NCBI GenBank assembly: GCA_917880885.1 | Contig: OU862906.1 | Span: 62,724,665-62,788,664 of the forward strand | DNA length: 64,000 nucleotides | From: Limnephilus marmoratus | Lineage: Eukaryota; Arthropoda; Insecta; Trichoptera; Limnephilidae | Reading direction: 5' to 3' | In this document: positions 1 through 10,368 of the stretch, piece after piece | Position numbering within the stretch: the first letter of the stretch is position 1 | How the letters are laid out: every line of letters starts with the position of its first letter | Translations under genes and position numbers: made by a program | Notes under the pieces: generated by a model | The model's input: only the letters and a program-made list of their open reading frames with translations | What the model was told of the DNA's origin: nothing | Database searches by the model: none

Positions 1-250
1 ACCTCCCTATTTATAAATAAAACTATGTGTACACTCCTCCAATTGCAAAAGAATTGAAACCTCCCTATTTATAAATAAAACTATGTGTACACTCCTCCAA
101 TTGCAAAAGAATTGTAACCTCCCTATTTATAAATAAAACTATGTGTACTCTCCTCCAATTGCAAAAGAATTGAAACCTCCCTATTTATAAATAAAACTAT
201 GTGTACACTCCTCCAATTGCAAAAGAATTGAAACCTCCCTATTTATAAAT
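1..250. repeat. 58-bp tandem satellite, about 4.3 copies
   Basis: A 58-bp unit starting ACCTCCCTATTTATAAATAA begins at 1, 59, 117 and 175, with a partial fifth copy from 233 to about 250. Copies differ at only a few positions, so the array is young or homogenised. It starts at the window edge and probably continues to the left. It contains no reading frame. Confidence 0.95.
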
Positions 251-1139
251 TTACGACAGTAAATTATTGTTCTTTCATTAGTAAAACTTTTTTTATCATT
301 ATTAATTAATTACTGTTTAAGGAAAAAATGGCGTTAAACCAGTTTGATCAAAGCTACATATATAATCGACACGTATGTAGATAACGTTGAGACAGAAATA
401 TTTTTGAACATGTTTTTTTGCCAACTTTATTAAGCGCGAAATCATAATTGCATCTTGGCTTAAAAGTATGGACCGGCAGGCGTTCTATCAGCTTATAATT
501 AAAGTTATAGTTTTTTCCTAAGCTGGCCAATGCTAGCGGTCCGCAAATGATGACTGATGACGAATACATCGAATATTCAGTCTTCTTCGCAAATTAAATA
601 TTAAAAAACTAACTACCCATCATGACGTTTCACCGTAAAGGAAGTCAGGTAAGATAAACCGCCAAGTTTCGGCTGGTGGTTTTTATATACTATACACATC
701 AAAATGATTTCTGGGTGGGAAAGGTGGGATGAATTCTCTGCGATGAGGTACACTGAAAGGTATGATGACTTCTCTGCGTACGGTTCACTATATTTTTTAA
801 TGCCAGCCAGAAACACAAGGTCAGTACTACCGTTTTATTGTGGCATTACTACGACCATGTCCCATTTCAATATACCACTTCACAGAATACAAAACTTAGG
901 CAATATGTTTTAGCACATAGATGTACGGAATGTGTCGCTGATAAAATATAAGTATGAAATAATAAATCATTTATCCTCTTTAAGATAAGTTATTATCATG
1001 TATTACGTATATACAAATGTATTTTTTCATTCTTACAATATTGTAATATTTAAATATCGTAGCACTTATTTTCGTTTTGTTATCTGAATATCTACATATA
1101 TCTTTCTCAACTATATCTTTCTGTTTTAAAAACTCACTA
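251..1139. other. Unassigned AT-rich sequence
   Basis: I see no gene, RNA or recognisable element here. Short open frames occur on both strands but none has a recognisable motif or plausible start context. Confidence 0.5.
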
Positions 1140-1243
1140 GAGCTGTATTTTTCATATTGTTGCTATGTACTATGTTATATTATGTAAAAGCCGAAAGGCG
1201 TTAATATTATAAATAAATAAATATATATAAATAATATAGTAAT
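1140..1243 (+). repeat. LINE-like 3' terminal tail
   Basis: The stretch has a short hairpin motif (AAAGCCGAAAGGCGTT near 1187-1202) followed by an AAATAAATAAATA tail. The same signature appears inverted at 3791-3880. Hairpin plus short A-rich repeats is typical of the 3' ends of several non-LTR retrotransposons. No coding part could be identified upstream, so this is probably a severely 5'-truncated copy. Confidence 0.45.
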
Positions 1244-1249
1244 TTTCAA

Positions 1250-1707
1250 AAGAATCTTTTTATTTTTGCAAACCGTTTTCTATCCGGTTGATTCCGAACA
1301 TTGAAGTGCGGGGTGGACAAGTGTAGAGAGGGGTAGGGAACAATTCATTACTATATAATAAATCTTTTTTTCCAAACAAAACATTAAAATATTTCGCCGT
1401 GTTGTTTTCGTGAACACGCCACACAACTACTTTTTCTTGCCACACACTCTTTGCTTCATCCTCTTTCATACACCATCTCGTACATCTGTTAATCTGATTC
1501 TGGACATGGCCTGACTCAAGTATTTGATTCACTAGATCGAGCCATTGGGCGTCCACGTCTTCTTCTACCATTTACTTCTGCATCGTGTATTCTCCTTACA
1601 CATCTTGGTTTTTGCATCCATTCTATATGCTTACAACATCTAAGCTTCTCTTTCCTAATCTCATTCATTACGCTTACATCAGCTTCGTATTGTTTCCGGA
1701 TATCCAA
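1250..1707 (-). pseudogene. Non-LTR retrotransposon C-terminal fragment, frameshifted
   Basis: Two overlapping minus-strand frames together read like the C-terminal tail of insect endonuclease/reverse-transcriptase polyproteins. The first has RRIHDAEVNG and RRRRGRP; the second continues with QWLDLVNQILESGHV and later a KEDEAKSVWQ/VVVW segment. The join needs a frameshift near 1560. The same tail in better condition is at 56753-56839 (NEARNMCQDRDVWRSVL), which supports the assignment. No RT catalytic region remains, so the copy is dead. Clade (RTE-like or relative) is inferred from the RRxGRP/DRxxWR pattern only. Confidence 0.6.
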
Positions 1708-3790
1708 TTTTTTACTTCAAAGGTCATATTATCGTTTATACAATATATAAACGTTTTACGCATTCAGGATTCTCATTACTATGAAAACTTTCAAATAAAA
1801 CATTACCTCACCGTCAAATATTTGCGTAGAGGAGAGTGCTTATACGTGGATTTATGTTTTGCTTTTGAAAATAGAAATCTTTATATTAATTTTAAACATC
1901 AGTGTACGTTATAATTACTTTTTTTAATGTACGGTTCGAAAATTAATTAATAGCTTGTTGAAAAGCAAAATGAGTGTACAACCGATATTAATGATTTGCC
2001 TTCTATTTGACTTTCTCTAACCGAATGATCACACTTGTAAAATACGATCGCTTTGTTTTTGATGATTGCAACTGTATTTGAATTTTATATCTAGAGCAAA
2101 AAATACCCTTGTTATTGTCGTTTTTAAAACGAAATCTTAACTCCAGATCATAATACGAATTGTGATAAAGCTTTTGTTAAAAGTAATTGCGGAAGCTTGT
2201 TCGAGAGTTGTTTTGAAACTACGAGTTATGTTTGAAGGATGAAGATAGATAGATGTAATGAAATCGATTCTCCTTTTAGACATACCTACAGATTCCTTAT
2301 GGTTGAATGCAATGTGAAGAATTTCAAACACTCCTTTAATGTAAATACCGTGACTGGAATTTTAATACGAATCAAACTTCACGCCGAGGAAATTCGAGGC
2401 GTTTGTGACCAAAATACCCTCGTTTCAACATTATTTGATATTTCTTCATATTCCTCTTAGAATAAATGACAACTCTTGTCATTTTATTCCTACTTTACGT
2501 TTTAATTTATTTTGAAGCCCGAATATTATTTTTTCCACCCGTACAACCTTAAATGACAAATATTTGAAACATAAATTGGGTTTATGGCGATGTACTGTTT
2601 AACGTACAATATATTTTATGACTGGCAATTTAAATGTTGGTCACACCGGACAAGCAATACTTTAGTTCAAATTTCTACCACCAAAATCATTCTCGTTCAA
2701 AGTATCCTGGTGTGTACAGCTATCAGATTTAGCCTCGCAACTTTCTGTGATTTATTATTGTGTCGCGTTAATTGAGTTTGAACATTACAATAAAAAGTGA
2801 ATCTTTGTTAATAATTAATCCATCTTATCATTTAACTCCCGTGACACGTATGAAAGAGTTGATTTGGTAAGATTGACACTTCCATAGGTTGAAAACACAT
2901 GACCAGTTATTTTATTTAAATTGCTTTTGATTTTCGAATGCTTTGAATCTGGAACATTACCTATAAGGGATATTAGCTTCCTGTATCATAACCCTAATAA
3001 ATTAATTGTTTTTTAATTAAGGCTTGAATTTATTTTTGAAATCTACTATTTTTCCTTTCGTATTTAAAAATTCTTGCGAGAAATGTAACATACTCGTTTG
3101 TAGCTATCTAGCAAGTTTGTAGTCTATGAACGTAATATTTCAGTATTTAGTCAGGTTTAATCTCTTACGGAAGTTAACTTTAAGATAACGCGACAAACCG
3201 CTCCAGTATATAAGAAAGGGTTTCTTGTTAATAGCCTCCTTTAATTACTTCCTACCAAATAGATATCAGTTAAACGTTTACAACAGCAGAACTTCATAAA
3301 TGACCGCGATAAAAATATACCTAGTTAAAAAAAAAAATATCTTTTATAACTGATTTTCTCTTCGGTCGAATTACTTCCTAATAAATTTAAAAGACATCAC
3401 GTATACATTCAAATTTCAATCGATTAACAAAACGTTTATATAACCTCTTACATTACCTGGTCCACGAACAGCTTAATTTCGATAAAGGCTGTAAATGAAA
3501 GTCCATCACGTAGATATCTAATACTTAAAGTACATACCGATTTACATTAATCTAAACAGATTGCACCGTAGAATGTAAGTGTGTCTGGAAGTAACTTTTT
3601 TTTGTATTATTACACATTCAAAGAATGCGGATACATTGAAATGGAACACTCTTTCAGGTGTCAAGGTTAAATCATACTTAAAATTATTGTGCTTAGGTTC
3701 ATAATTCTTAAGTTCACTTTCTTCCTATTGGGCTTTGATAAATAATTATGATTTATTCAAAAGGAACCAGGGAAATTCCGCGGGGTGCGT
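1708..3790. other. Unassigned AT-rich sequence
   Basis: No gene or element recognised in about 2 kb. The frames present are short and lack motifs; ATTTTA-rich composition dominates. An intron or intergenic DNA would look the same. Confidence 0.5.
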
Positions 3791-3880
3791 TTGTTCATGT
3801 ACTTAATTACGTGCATATATTTATTTATTTATTAATTAACGCCCTTTTTTGGGGCTTTTACAAACATTACATATGAATAA
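3791..3880 (-). repeat. LINE-like 3' terminal tail, inverted
   Basis: Read on the minus strand this is an AAAAGCC...GGGCGTTAAT hairpin motif followed by AATAAATAAATAAATA, matching the tail at 1140-1243. It lies immediately left of the Helitron-like element starting near 3884. Confidence 0.45.
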
Positions 3881-4029
3881 TCAATATATATTATAAAAGA
3901 AAGTCCAAAAAAACGTGCGGAACGCAAAAACTCAGAAACGAGTGCCGGTACGATCAAGAGAGTTATATGGTATGGTAGATCTCTATCCCCCCTAGGGAAT
4001 AAGGGTATTCGTTTTTACCTAAAGGGCTT

Positions 4030-5000
4030 GCTTTTGAAGATATAAGGGCTGAAAGTTCTAAGAAGACTCTAGAAACTTCAAGAAGAGTCTGGAAGATTTG
4101 GAGGAGTATGTCAGCGAGTCTAGAAGGTTCCGGAATGTTCAAGAAGGTTCGATAAAGCTGTAGGAAGTCCTAGAAGGTTCGATAGGGCTGTAAAAAGTTC
4201 TGGAAGGAGTGGCGGAGTATGTCGGTAAGTCTAGATGGTTCCGGAAAGTTCTAGAAGGTTCGATATAGCTGTATAAAGTTCTGGAAGGTGTGGCAGAATA
4301 TGTCAGTGAGTCTAGAAGGTTCTGATGGTTCAAGAATGCTTTAGAAAATTGTGGGAGGAGAAAGTTCTAGAAGCTTTCAGAAATAATAGGCGGTGAGTCT
4401 AGAAGATTCCGGAAGTTCTAGAAGGTTCAATAAAACTGTAGAAAGTTCTAGATGGTTCCGTAAAGCTGTAGAAAGTTTTGATAGGAGTGTGTCGGTGTGT
4501 CTAGAAAGTCCCGAAAATTCTAGAAGGTTCCATAAAGCTGTAGGAAGGACTAGAAGGTTCGATAAGGCTGTACAAAGTTCTGAAAGGAGTGGCGGAGTAT
4601 GTCGGTGAATATAGAAGGTTCCGAAAAGATCTAAAAGGATTGATAAAGCTATAGAAAATTTTGGAAGGAGTGGCGGAGTATGTCGGTGTGTCAAGAAGGT
4701 TCCGAAAAGTTCTACAAGGTTCGATAAAGCTGTAGAAAGATCTAGAAGGAGTAGCGGAGTATGTCGGTGAGTCCAGAAGGTTCCGAAAAGTTCTAGAAGG
4801 CTCGATAAAGCTCTAGAAAGTTCTGAAAGGAGCGATGGAGTATGTTGGTGAGTCTAGAAGGTTCTAGATAGTTCTGGAAGTCTCCCTACTGCTCTAGGAT
4901 GTTATGGAAGGAGAAAGTTCTAGAAGCTTTCAGAAATGAGTGGCGGAGAGTTTCGTCAAGTCTAGAAGGTTCTGGAAAGTTCTAGAAGTTTGGATGATCT
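4030..5000 (+). repeat. Degenerate 81-bp tandem array of HSE-type motifs
   Basis: The landmark GGCGGAGTATGTCGG recurs at about 4211, 4292, 4591, 4672, 4753 and 4834, mostly 81 bp apart. Each unit is built from alternating GAA and TTC triplets spaced by two bases. The longest perfect run is six pentamers at 4123-4150; five-pentamer runs occur at 4239-4261 and 4965-4987, and a four-pentamer run at 4513-4530. This matches the heat shock factor site (alternating nGAAn and nTTCn). Because 81 is divisible by three, long meaningless frames run through it on both strands. Confidence 0.85.
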
Positions 5001-5370
5001 TTACCTTCAACATACATTATTAAAAAAGTGTTCAATGTGCATGCCGTTAAAACTCAAAGACGACTCCCGGTATGAAAAAGGGAGTTATATTGTGTGATAG
5101 CCCTCTATCCCACATCCATGGAGAAAGTTATCGGTTTTACCTGAAGAGCGTGCTTTTAAAGATATAAGGGCTGGAAGTCTCGCCCCCTTGAAATTTCTAA
5201 CAGTTCAAAACATTCCAGAGTATTCTTGAGCATTCTAACACCCGCAACATTCTGGAATATATTTAGGAATATACCGAAATATCCCAGATCATTGTGGAAT
5301 ATTCCAGAACACTCCTGAATGTTGTGGAATGATCTGGAACATTTAAAGTTTTTTTATGGGGCTACCCATA

Positions 5371-5725
5371 TTTTTTTTTTTTTTTTTTTTTTTTTTTACG
5401 TGAGCTCCACACAGGAGGCCCTGAGGAAAATAATTTCCCTCAGGGCCTATGTCATCTTTGGGGATGCTGTGTGGAGGGTTTTTTTAAGGAAAGGAAGGAG
5501 GGGAGAGTTCTGGGAAGGAAGAGGGTTTAAGGGGTGGGTAGGAATCTGGGGTTCAGTGTGTCCTGGTCATCCGCCTCCAAGACCTAGACAAACCTCACCC
5601 CATGAACCCGGGCACCCCTGCTAAATCACCAAACGTAGCGAACCACTTGGGGTGACCTATGGCAGAGGTGTTGGTTATCCAATAAAGGTTCCCGGGGCGG
5701 CGGTACCCATTCCCGCCTCCCAAAT
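5371..5725 (-). mobile_element. SINE-like element, family P copy 1 (internal deletion)
   Basis: On the minus strand it begins near 5725 with TTTGGGAGGCGGG and ends in a poly-A tail (T run 5371-5397 on the plus strand). The 3' end holds two nested perfect stems: outer CTCCACACAG/CTGTGTGGAG (5405-5414 with 5467-5476) and inner AGGCCCTGAGG/CCTCAGGGCCT. It lacks about 110 bp in the middle found in the copies at 9935, 13035 and 44730. It sits inside Helitron H1 and so is younger than it. It encodes no protein; mobilisation by a LINE is inferred. Confidence 0.8.
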
Positions 5726-6109
5726 ATGGGGTATATAAAGCAAGATCCGTCGTGGATTCGAATGTCAATTCAATCTCACATCAACTCCCTGAGCGAAGCC
5801 GGACACCCAGTTAGAGTATTTGAGAACATTCCACAACGTTCCAGAACATCCCGGTACATTCTGGAAAATTGTGGAAAGTTCGGAAATAGGGAATCGGAAA
5901 CATCAATGTGAAACATTTCAGAACACTCTCGAATGTTGTCCTGAGCGAAGCTGGGTAATCCAGCTAGTAAGAAATACATAACATTCATTGTACATAACTG
6001 AACAACAATATTTCATATTTGCTTAAACATAAATTGAAGATGTCCACTGACTTGGAATGTCGTAACATTGATTGTAGACTTGTCTAAAGGAAAAGCTTGT
6101 ACGATGGAA

Positions 6110-6690
6110 TCCTTAACCAAATTATGAAGGTAGCTATTGTAACCATACGGTAGTTTGTATTTTATGAAAAAAGCTTTGTTTTGAAGGTACTGTAAAAAGT
6201 AAAACACTGAGGGTTGTATGTTACGAAAAAGCTCATCTATATGTTAAGTAACTAATATTTTATATATTTATACCGTAAATTATTATCTTTTACGGAAAAA
6301 CTCTGGTATGTAGACATCTGCAGATACTGAGGGTTGTATATAATGAAAAACTTAGGTTTGCAGGTATATACCATCTAAATATAGTATAATGTGGATTATC
6401 GGTATATATTACGAAAAAGCTTGAGTCTGTAGCTACCGTCTGAAGCTAGTATAGTATCAAAGTCGGTTGTCGGTAGGTGTATTACGAAAAAGCTTCGGTT
6501 TGTGGATATCATAAGCCAGTCTATTGTGGTATGATATATATTACGAACAAGCTTATATGAATGTTAGTATCTATGATATCTTTCACACCCTATAAGTTAT
6601 GTATTAAGGAAAAGCTTAGGTATGAAAGCATCTATAACTATTAGTAAAGAAATAGGTATTACCGATTGTCTATTAGGGAAAAGCTTTAAC
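6110..6690 (+). repeat. Decayed tandem array with core TATTACGAAAAAGCTT
   Basis: About nine copies of a core resembling TATTACGAAAAAGCTT occur near 6150, 6220, 6290, 6343, 6407, 6480, 6541, 6604 and 6672, giving a period of roughly 50-75 bp. Sequence between cores is poorly conserved (GGTTGT and TGTAGxTATC recur). It looks like an old satellite. It is not coding. Confidence 0.7.
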
Positions 6691-8334
6691 ATTCCTGTGA
6701 ATGGCGCCCTTGCTATCACGCATCGCCCTTAGGATTAATATTATACACGAAGAACGCTTAGCAGCGCTTGGTTTTGTTTCTGAGTAAACATGTTCCCTCT
6801 TATGGGATATTCTTGTTGGGTTTAACGACAGAACATTAATATGACGTACGTGTATCAGGATATTCGTGATACACTTTATTTCTTTCTGAGCGTGACGCTT
6901 AGCGATGTGATTGCTTCATTATTTTACGTGGTTATAACCAATGGTAGAGAATTTATCATTTGCTTCCAGAATCCAAGTTCTCCTTATTCGATTATCAATA
7001 TTAGTCATGAGTTTTATGGAAAAAATACCATGGTAAGGTGAAGTTAGAACTATCCCCTATCCAACCAACTGTGAGTGGAAACATTCCCAAAAAATTCCCA
7101 AAGCTCACGACTTCGAAATTGACGGGGTTTGATTAAATGAAAACAATAATTACTTTTACACTGTAATGGGAATCTAACCCACAACTTTAGACAAATGTTT
7201 ATCACAACCAAATGACTTATCGTCAAATGTTTACTGGACTTCGTTGCGGAAATCGACATCTTATATGTAAATTTAACATTTCGATCACGGAAATTTGAAA
7301 ATTCTTTAAAGAATTTAAAGGACAAAATGTTAATTGCCAGGAGAGAGAAAAGAAAGCTTTTTATTTTTTCAAAAAATCATATCTCCTTTTTGTGAATTTT
7401 GGATTTTATTATTAAATAACATTTTATTGGTCTTTCAGAATTTTCAATATTTTATGTAAATTTCTTTAATAATATTTAATTTTTATTATTCATTGTTATC
7501 AAGTTTAATTTGTAGGACTCCATTATAATTTTAATTTCTTTTATATATTCAATAATATTATTAGTTTATTTATTTAAAATAGTTTTTTTTATAAACAATT
7601 AGCTTTTTATTATTATTAGGTGTGATAGCTGTTTCTAACCTGTTTTGATAAATTAAATAATAATGTTATTGAATTTAATAAATGGCATTTAATTTATTTT
7701 TAATTTTTCTAAAAAAAAATTTCTCAAAATTCACGCCGTAAAAAACGCACGAAATTTTTTCATAGAAATATTTCAAAAGATTAAAAATAGACATTTAACC
7801 AATTTTTGGATTTATTGTCCTTTACAGCATTTCTAATTTCAGCTATCAATGTCATGACATGAAAAAAGCATGTTCCTTTTATTAAGAATTTACTACATAT
7901 ATTTTAATGACGTTCGTATCTATCCGCTCGTTTGTGATTGTGAAAGATCAGAACTCAATATTCATCAAGATTCATACTTAAAACGGCGTATATATTTAGA
8001 TGCAAACGCAATCTGTTTGTGTAATTTGATCGCGCTTTCGACTAACATTTACGCATGGCTCACTGAGCTATGCACGTCGACATTCCAACGAATATCAGCC
8101 GGAATTAAATCCGTGGAATATTTCCCGTGTAAGTAGAGGCGCTTAAAGCCACTAACCGAGACTTATAACTTAAAACAATTACTCGCTAGATTCCTATAAC
8201 TCACTCTAGTCCTTCATAAACGACATTCCAGTAGCAATCTCCAAGTTATAATGATTTACCAATCAAAACAAAGAAAATGTTACATGATATCTTTGTTAAA
8301 ATCAAAATCATAATTAATTTCATTGGAATAATTT
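6691..8334. other. Unassigned AT-rich sequence
   Basis: No gene recognised. A weak minus-strand tRNA-like stretch (GGGTTAGATTCCC on the minus strand near 7150-7170) may be an old SINE head. 7330-7720 is very AT-rich. An 88-codon frame at 7870-8136 has no recognisable motif. Confidence 0.45.
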
Positions 8335-8462
8335 AATTTATTAATAAATCTAAACGAAACATGAAACAGAACAAGACACACAAAAAAGGCATGTCGCAAC
8401 TGGGAATCGAACCCTTTTATCTCTTTTCTTACCGGGACTCTTATCGACCAACTCGTTAATGG
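8335..8462 (-). mobile_element. tRNA-derived SINE (family C-related)
   Basis: On the minus strand a tRNA-like head has a good B box (GGGTTCGATTCCC, about 8406-8418) and a recognisable A-box region. It is followed by a body reading TGTGTCTTGTTCTGTTTCAT, then GTTTAGATTTATTAATA. The same body follows the tRNA-like head at 9698-9868 on the plus strand, so this is a repeat family and not a tRNA gene. Confidence 0.7.
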
Positions 8463-8500
8463 GATGTTTTCATTTGGTTGATCTCATATATCAAATTCAG

Positions 8501-9616
8501 AATAGAGAACTCCAGTACATTTTTTTTATTTTTTTTAATAAATAATGACCTTCTAACTTAAATAACTGCACCTTTATTTTTATTTTTAAAGTTAGTTATA
8601 ATAGTTAATATAAATGTTAAAGTTTTAATTTTTCAAGACCCCTCCGAAAACCACCGATGTATGGTGAATCGTGTGTCATCATCACTCCTGAAAAATTAGT
8701 ATAGGATTGGGCAATCAGCTGATCTACTGCCGCCATTTTGAATTCCGTTCTTCGAAGTATTCTCCCTAGAAATAGCATTACTATTTTTTTTGTACAGTAG
8801 TTTTTTTAACATTTTCAATAATAGAGATAATCTAATAAGAGATGCCTTATAAACACAACAACTAAATATCTATAAACAGTATAAAATAACGAATAACATG
8901 AAATGTTGTTAGTTCTCCAGCCCTAAAGATTCCGAAATTCTCCAGTATTTAAAAATAAATTTCAACTATACTTTTGCCACTAATCTCCAATAGTCCTAAA
9001 TTCTCCAGTATTTTAAAATAAATACCTCTACTTTTGCCACTAATCTATTCACAAATGTAATAGGTACTAACAGCGATGAGGGTAGCAAATAATGTAAAAT
9101 CACGCAATGTCCAGTGTGTATAACTGTAATGTCCTCCGCGTGCAAAGCCGTATCTTCTCCAAGCATAAACTTATAATTAAAGTGTGTTTATCGGAAGTGA
9201 CCTGCCAGGTAAGTATGTTTCTGTATCCATTTGTAAATAGTAAAATCAGTTAGAACCTAAGCATTCCTAATAAATTGTACAGCGCCCTTGAGGTGATTTT
9301 TCACAAAAACGGCGCTTTATAAATTATCCAATTATTATTATTATTATTATTATTACTGATGGCTTATGTCATACCTACATAATCAAAGTTTCAATACAAT
9401 GATTGGTGACGCGTGACGTCAGCACTAACCATTTCAGTAATACCAACTTTACAGTGTGTTTTGACGAGAGGTTTAAAAATGCACTTTTTAATAATTTTTT
9501 AAGAACTCTACGTTTAATATTATGAAATAAAACTTGTATATTCAGAATCAGCGTTCATTGGTCTGTATGAACATATTTTTTTAAAGCCATAATATTTTTC
9601 ACTGGAGTTCCTTATT
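8501..9616. mobile_element. TIR element (MITE) copy 1, interrupted by a retroelement
   Basis: The left end AATAGAGAACTCCAGT (8501-8516) is an imperfect inverted match of the right end ACTGGAGTTCCTTATT (9601-9616). The body matches the copy at 43237-43892 almost throughout, for instance GGATTGGGCAATCAGCTGAT and GACGAGAGGTTTAAAAATGC. Compared with that copy, this one carries an extra 443 bp at 8912-9354. It encodes no protein. Superfamily is undetermined because the target duplication is unclear. Confidence 0.75.
8912..9354 (+). mobile_element. Non-autonomous retroelement inserted in the MITE, (ATT)n tail
   Basis: The homologous MITE at 43637-43650 reads straight through, giving the empty site. 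Here the sequence is interrupted after AAATGTTGTTA by DNA ending GGCGCTTTATAAATTATCCA and then about eight ATT repeats. A terminal GCGC-TATAAAT-(ATT)n signature is typical of some LINE/SINE 3' ends, and a related tail occurs on the minus-strand copies at 12709, 32003 and 39478. The first 120 bp contain an imperfect ~70-bp direct repeat (TTCTCCAGTATTT twice). Confidence 0.75.
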
Positions 9617-9697
9617 AACAATATTATCCTCAACTAATTTTCCCCATATTTTGGCTGCTATCTTTATACGAGATCGAGAAAAATTACGTAAAATGAA

Positions 9698-9868
9698 TAG
9701 GTCCGAATAGTCGAGTTGTTTGAGGCGCTGTGTTCCTGTATGACAAGAGATCGGATTCGATTCTCAGTTGCCATCGTTACCTTTTTATTTTTCTGTGTCT
9801 TGTTCTGCTTCATGTTTGGTTTAGATTTATTAGTATTATCTTTTTATTCAATAAAAAAATATAATGTT
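9698..9868 (+). mobile_element. tRNA-derived SINE (family C-related)
   Basis: The tRNA-like head runs from about 9701 to 9769, with A-box-like TAGTCGAGTTG and B-box-like GGATTCGATTCTC. The body TCTGTGTCTTGTTCTGCTTC matches the copy at 8335-8462 in the opposite orientation. Confidence 0.7.
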
Positions 9869-9934
9869 TATTTATACATCGTAAATCAGCTTTTTTTTAA
9901 ATATTTTTTTAACAAATTCAAGATTTTAATATCT

Positions 9935-10368
9935 ATTTTTTTTATTAAATCCACACAGGAGGTCCGGAGGAAAATAATTCCTCTGAGGGGCCTATGTCAT
10001 CTTTGGGGATGCTGTGTGGAGGCTCTTTTTAGGGAAAGAAGGAGAGGAAGTAGTGGGAAGGAAAAAGGTGAGAGAGGTGGGTGGGTATAAAATAATACCT
10101 CCCACTGCAAGGGTAAGACGGTGTTCCGCGACAATACTGCTGGAAAGATATATAGGCCTCCCTCAGTCTCTCCCGATCCGGCCTGACACTCAGTTGGTGG
10201 GCAGATGCATCCGCCACCAAGATCCGGACAAACCTCACCCCACGAACCAGGGCACCCCGGCTAAATCACCAAACGTATCAACACAACTTGGAGTGACCTG
10301 TGGCAGAGGTGTTGGCAATCCAATAAATGCTTCCCGGGCGGCGGTACCCATACCCGCCTCTCAAATTG
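9935..10368 (-). mobile_element. SINE-like element, family P copy 2
   Basis: Full-length copy of about 430 bp. On the minus strand it starts CAATTTGAGAGGCGGG near 10368 and ends with the CTCCACACAG...CTGTGTGGA stem-loop and an A-rich tail (T run 9935-9943). It shares the frame-neutral middle segments GGTTTGTCCGGATCTTGG and GGTGATTTAGC with copies 3-5. No convincing target duplication was found. Confidence 0.8.

Larger units (their letters stand above)
3884..5968 (+). mobile_element. Helitron-like element H1, composite, HSE-rich
   Basis: The 5' part (ATATATTATAAAAGAAA near 3885, then a block with CCGGTACGATCAAG at about 3944) is shared with the shorter copy at 48292-48614. The 3' end (5942-5968) is GAGCGAAGCTGGGTAATCCA followed by GCTAGT: a small hairpin just before CTAG|T, the standard Helitron terminus. 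A second related 5' block begins near 5015 and a decayed 3' end lies at 5787-5814, so this is probably two tandem or nested copies. It carries an 81-bp array (4030-5000), HSE-rich DNA at 5185-5345 and 5815-5885, and a family-P insertion at 5371-5725. No Rep/helicase is encoded, so it is non-autonomous. Confidence 0.7.

Noticed and set aside
4139..4694. Open frames of 64-105 codons on both strands in the 81-bp array
   Set aside because: The unit length is a multiple of three, so frames stay open by chance; the translations are repeats of low complexity.
7125..7215. Weak tRNA-like stretch on the minus strand
   Set aside because: Only a B-box-like GGGTTAGATTCCC is clear; no matching SINE body was found.
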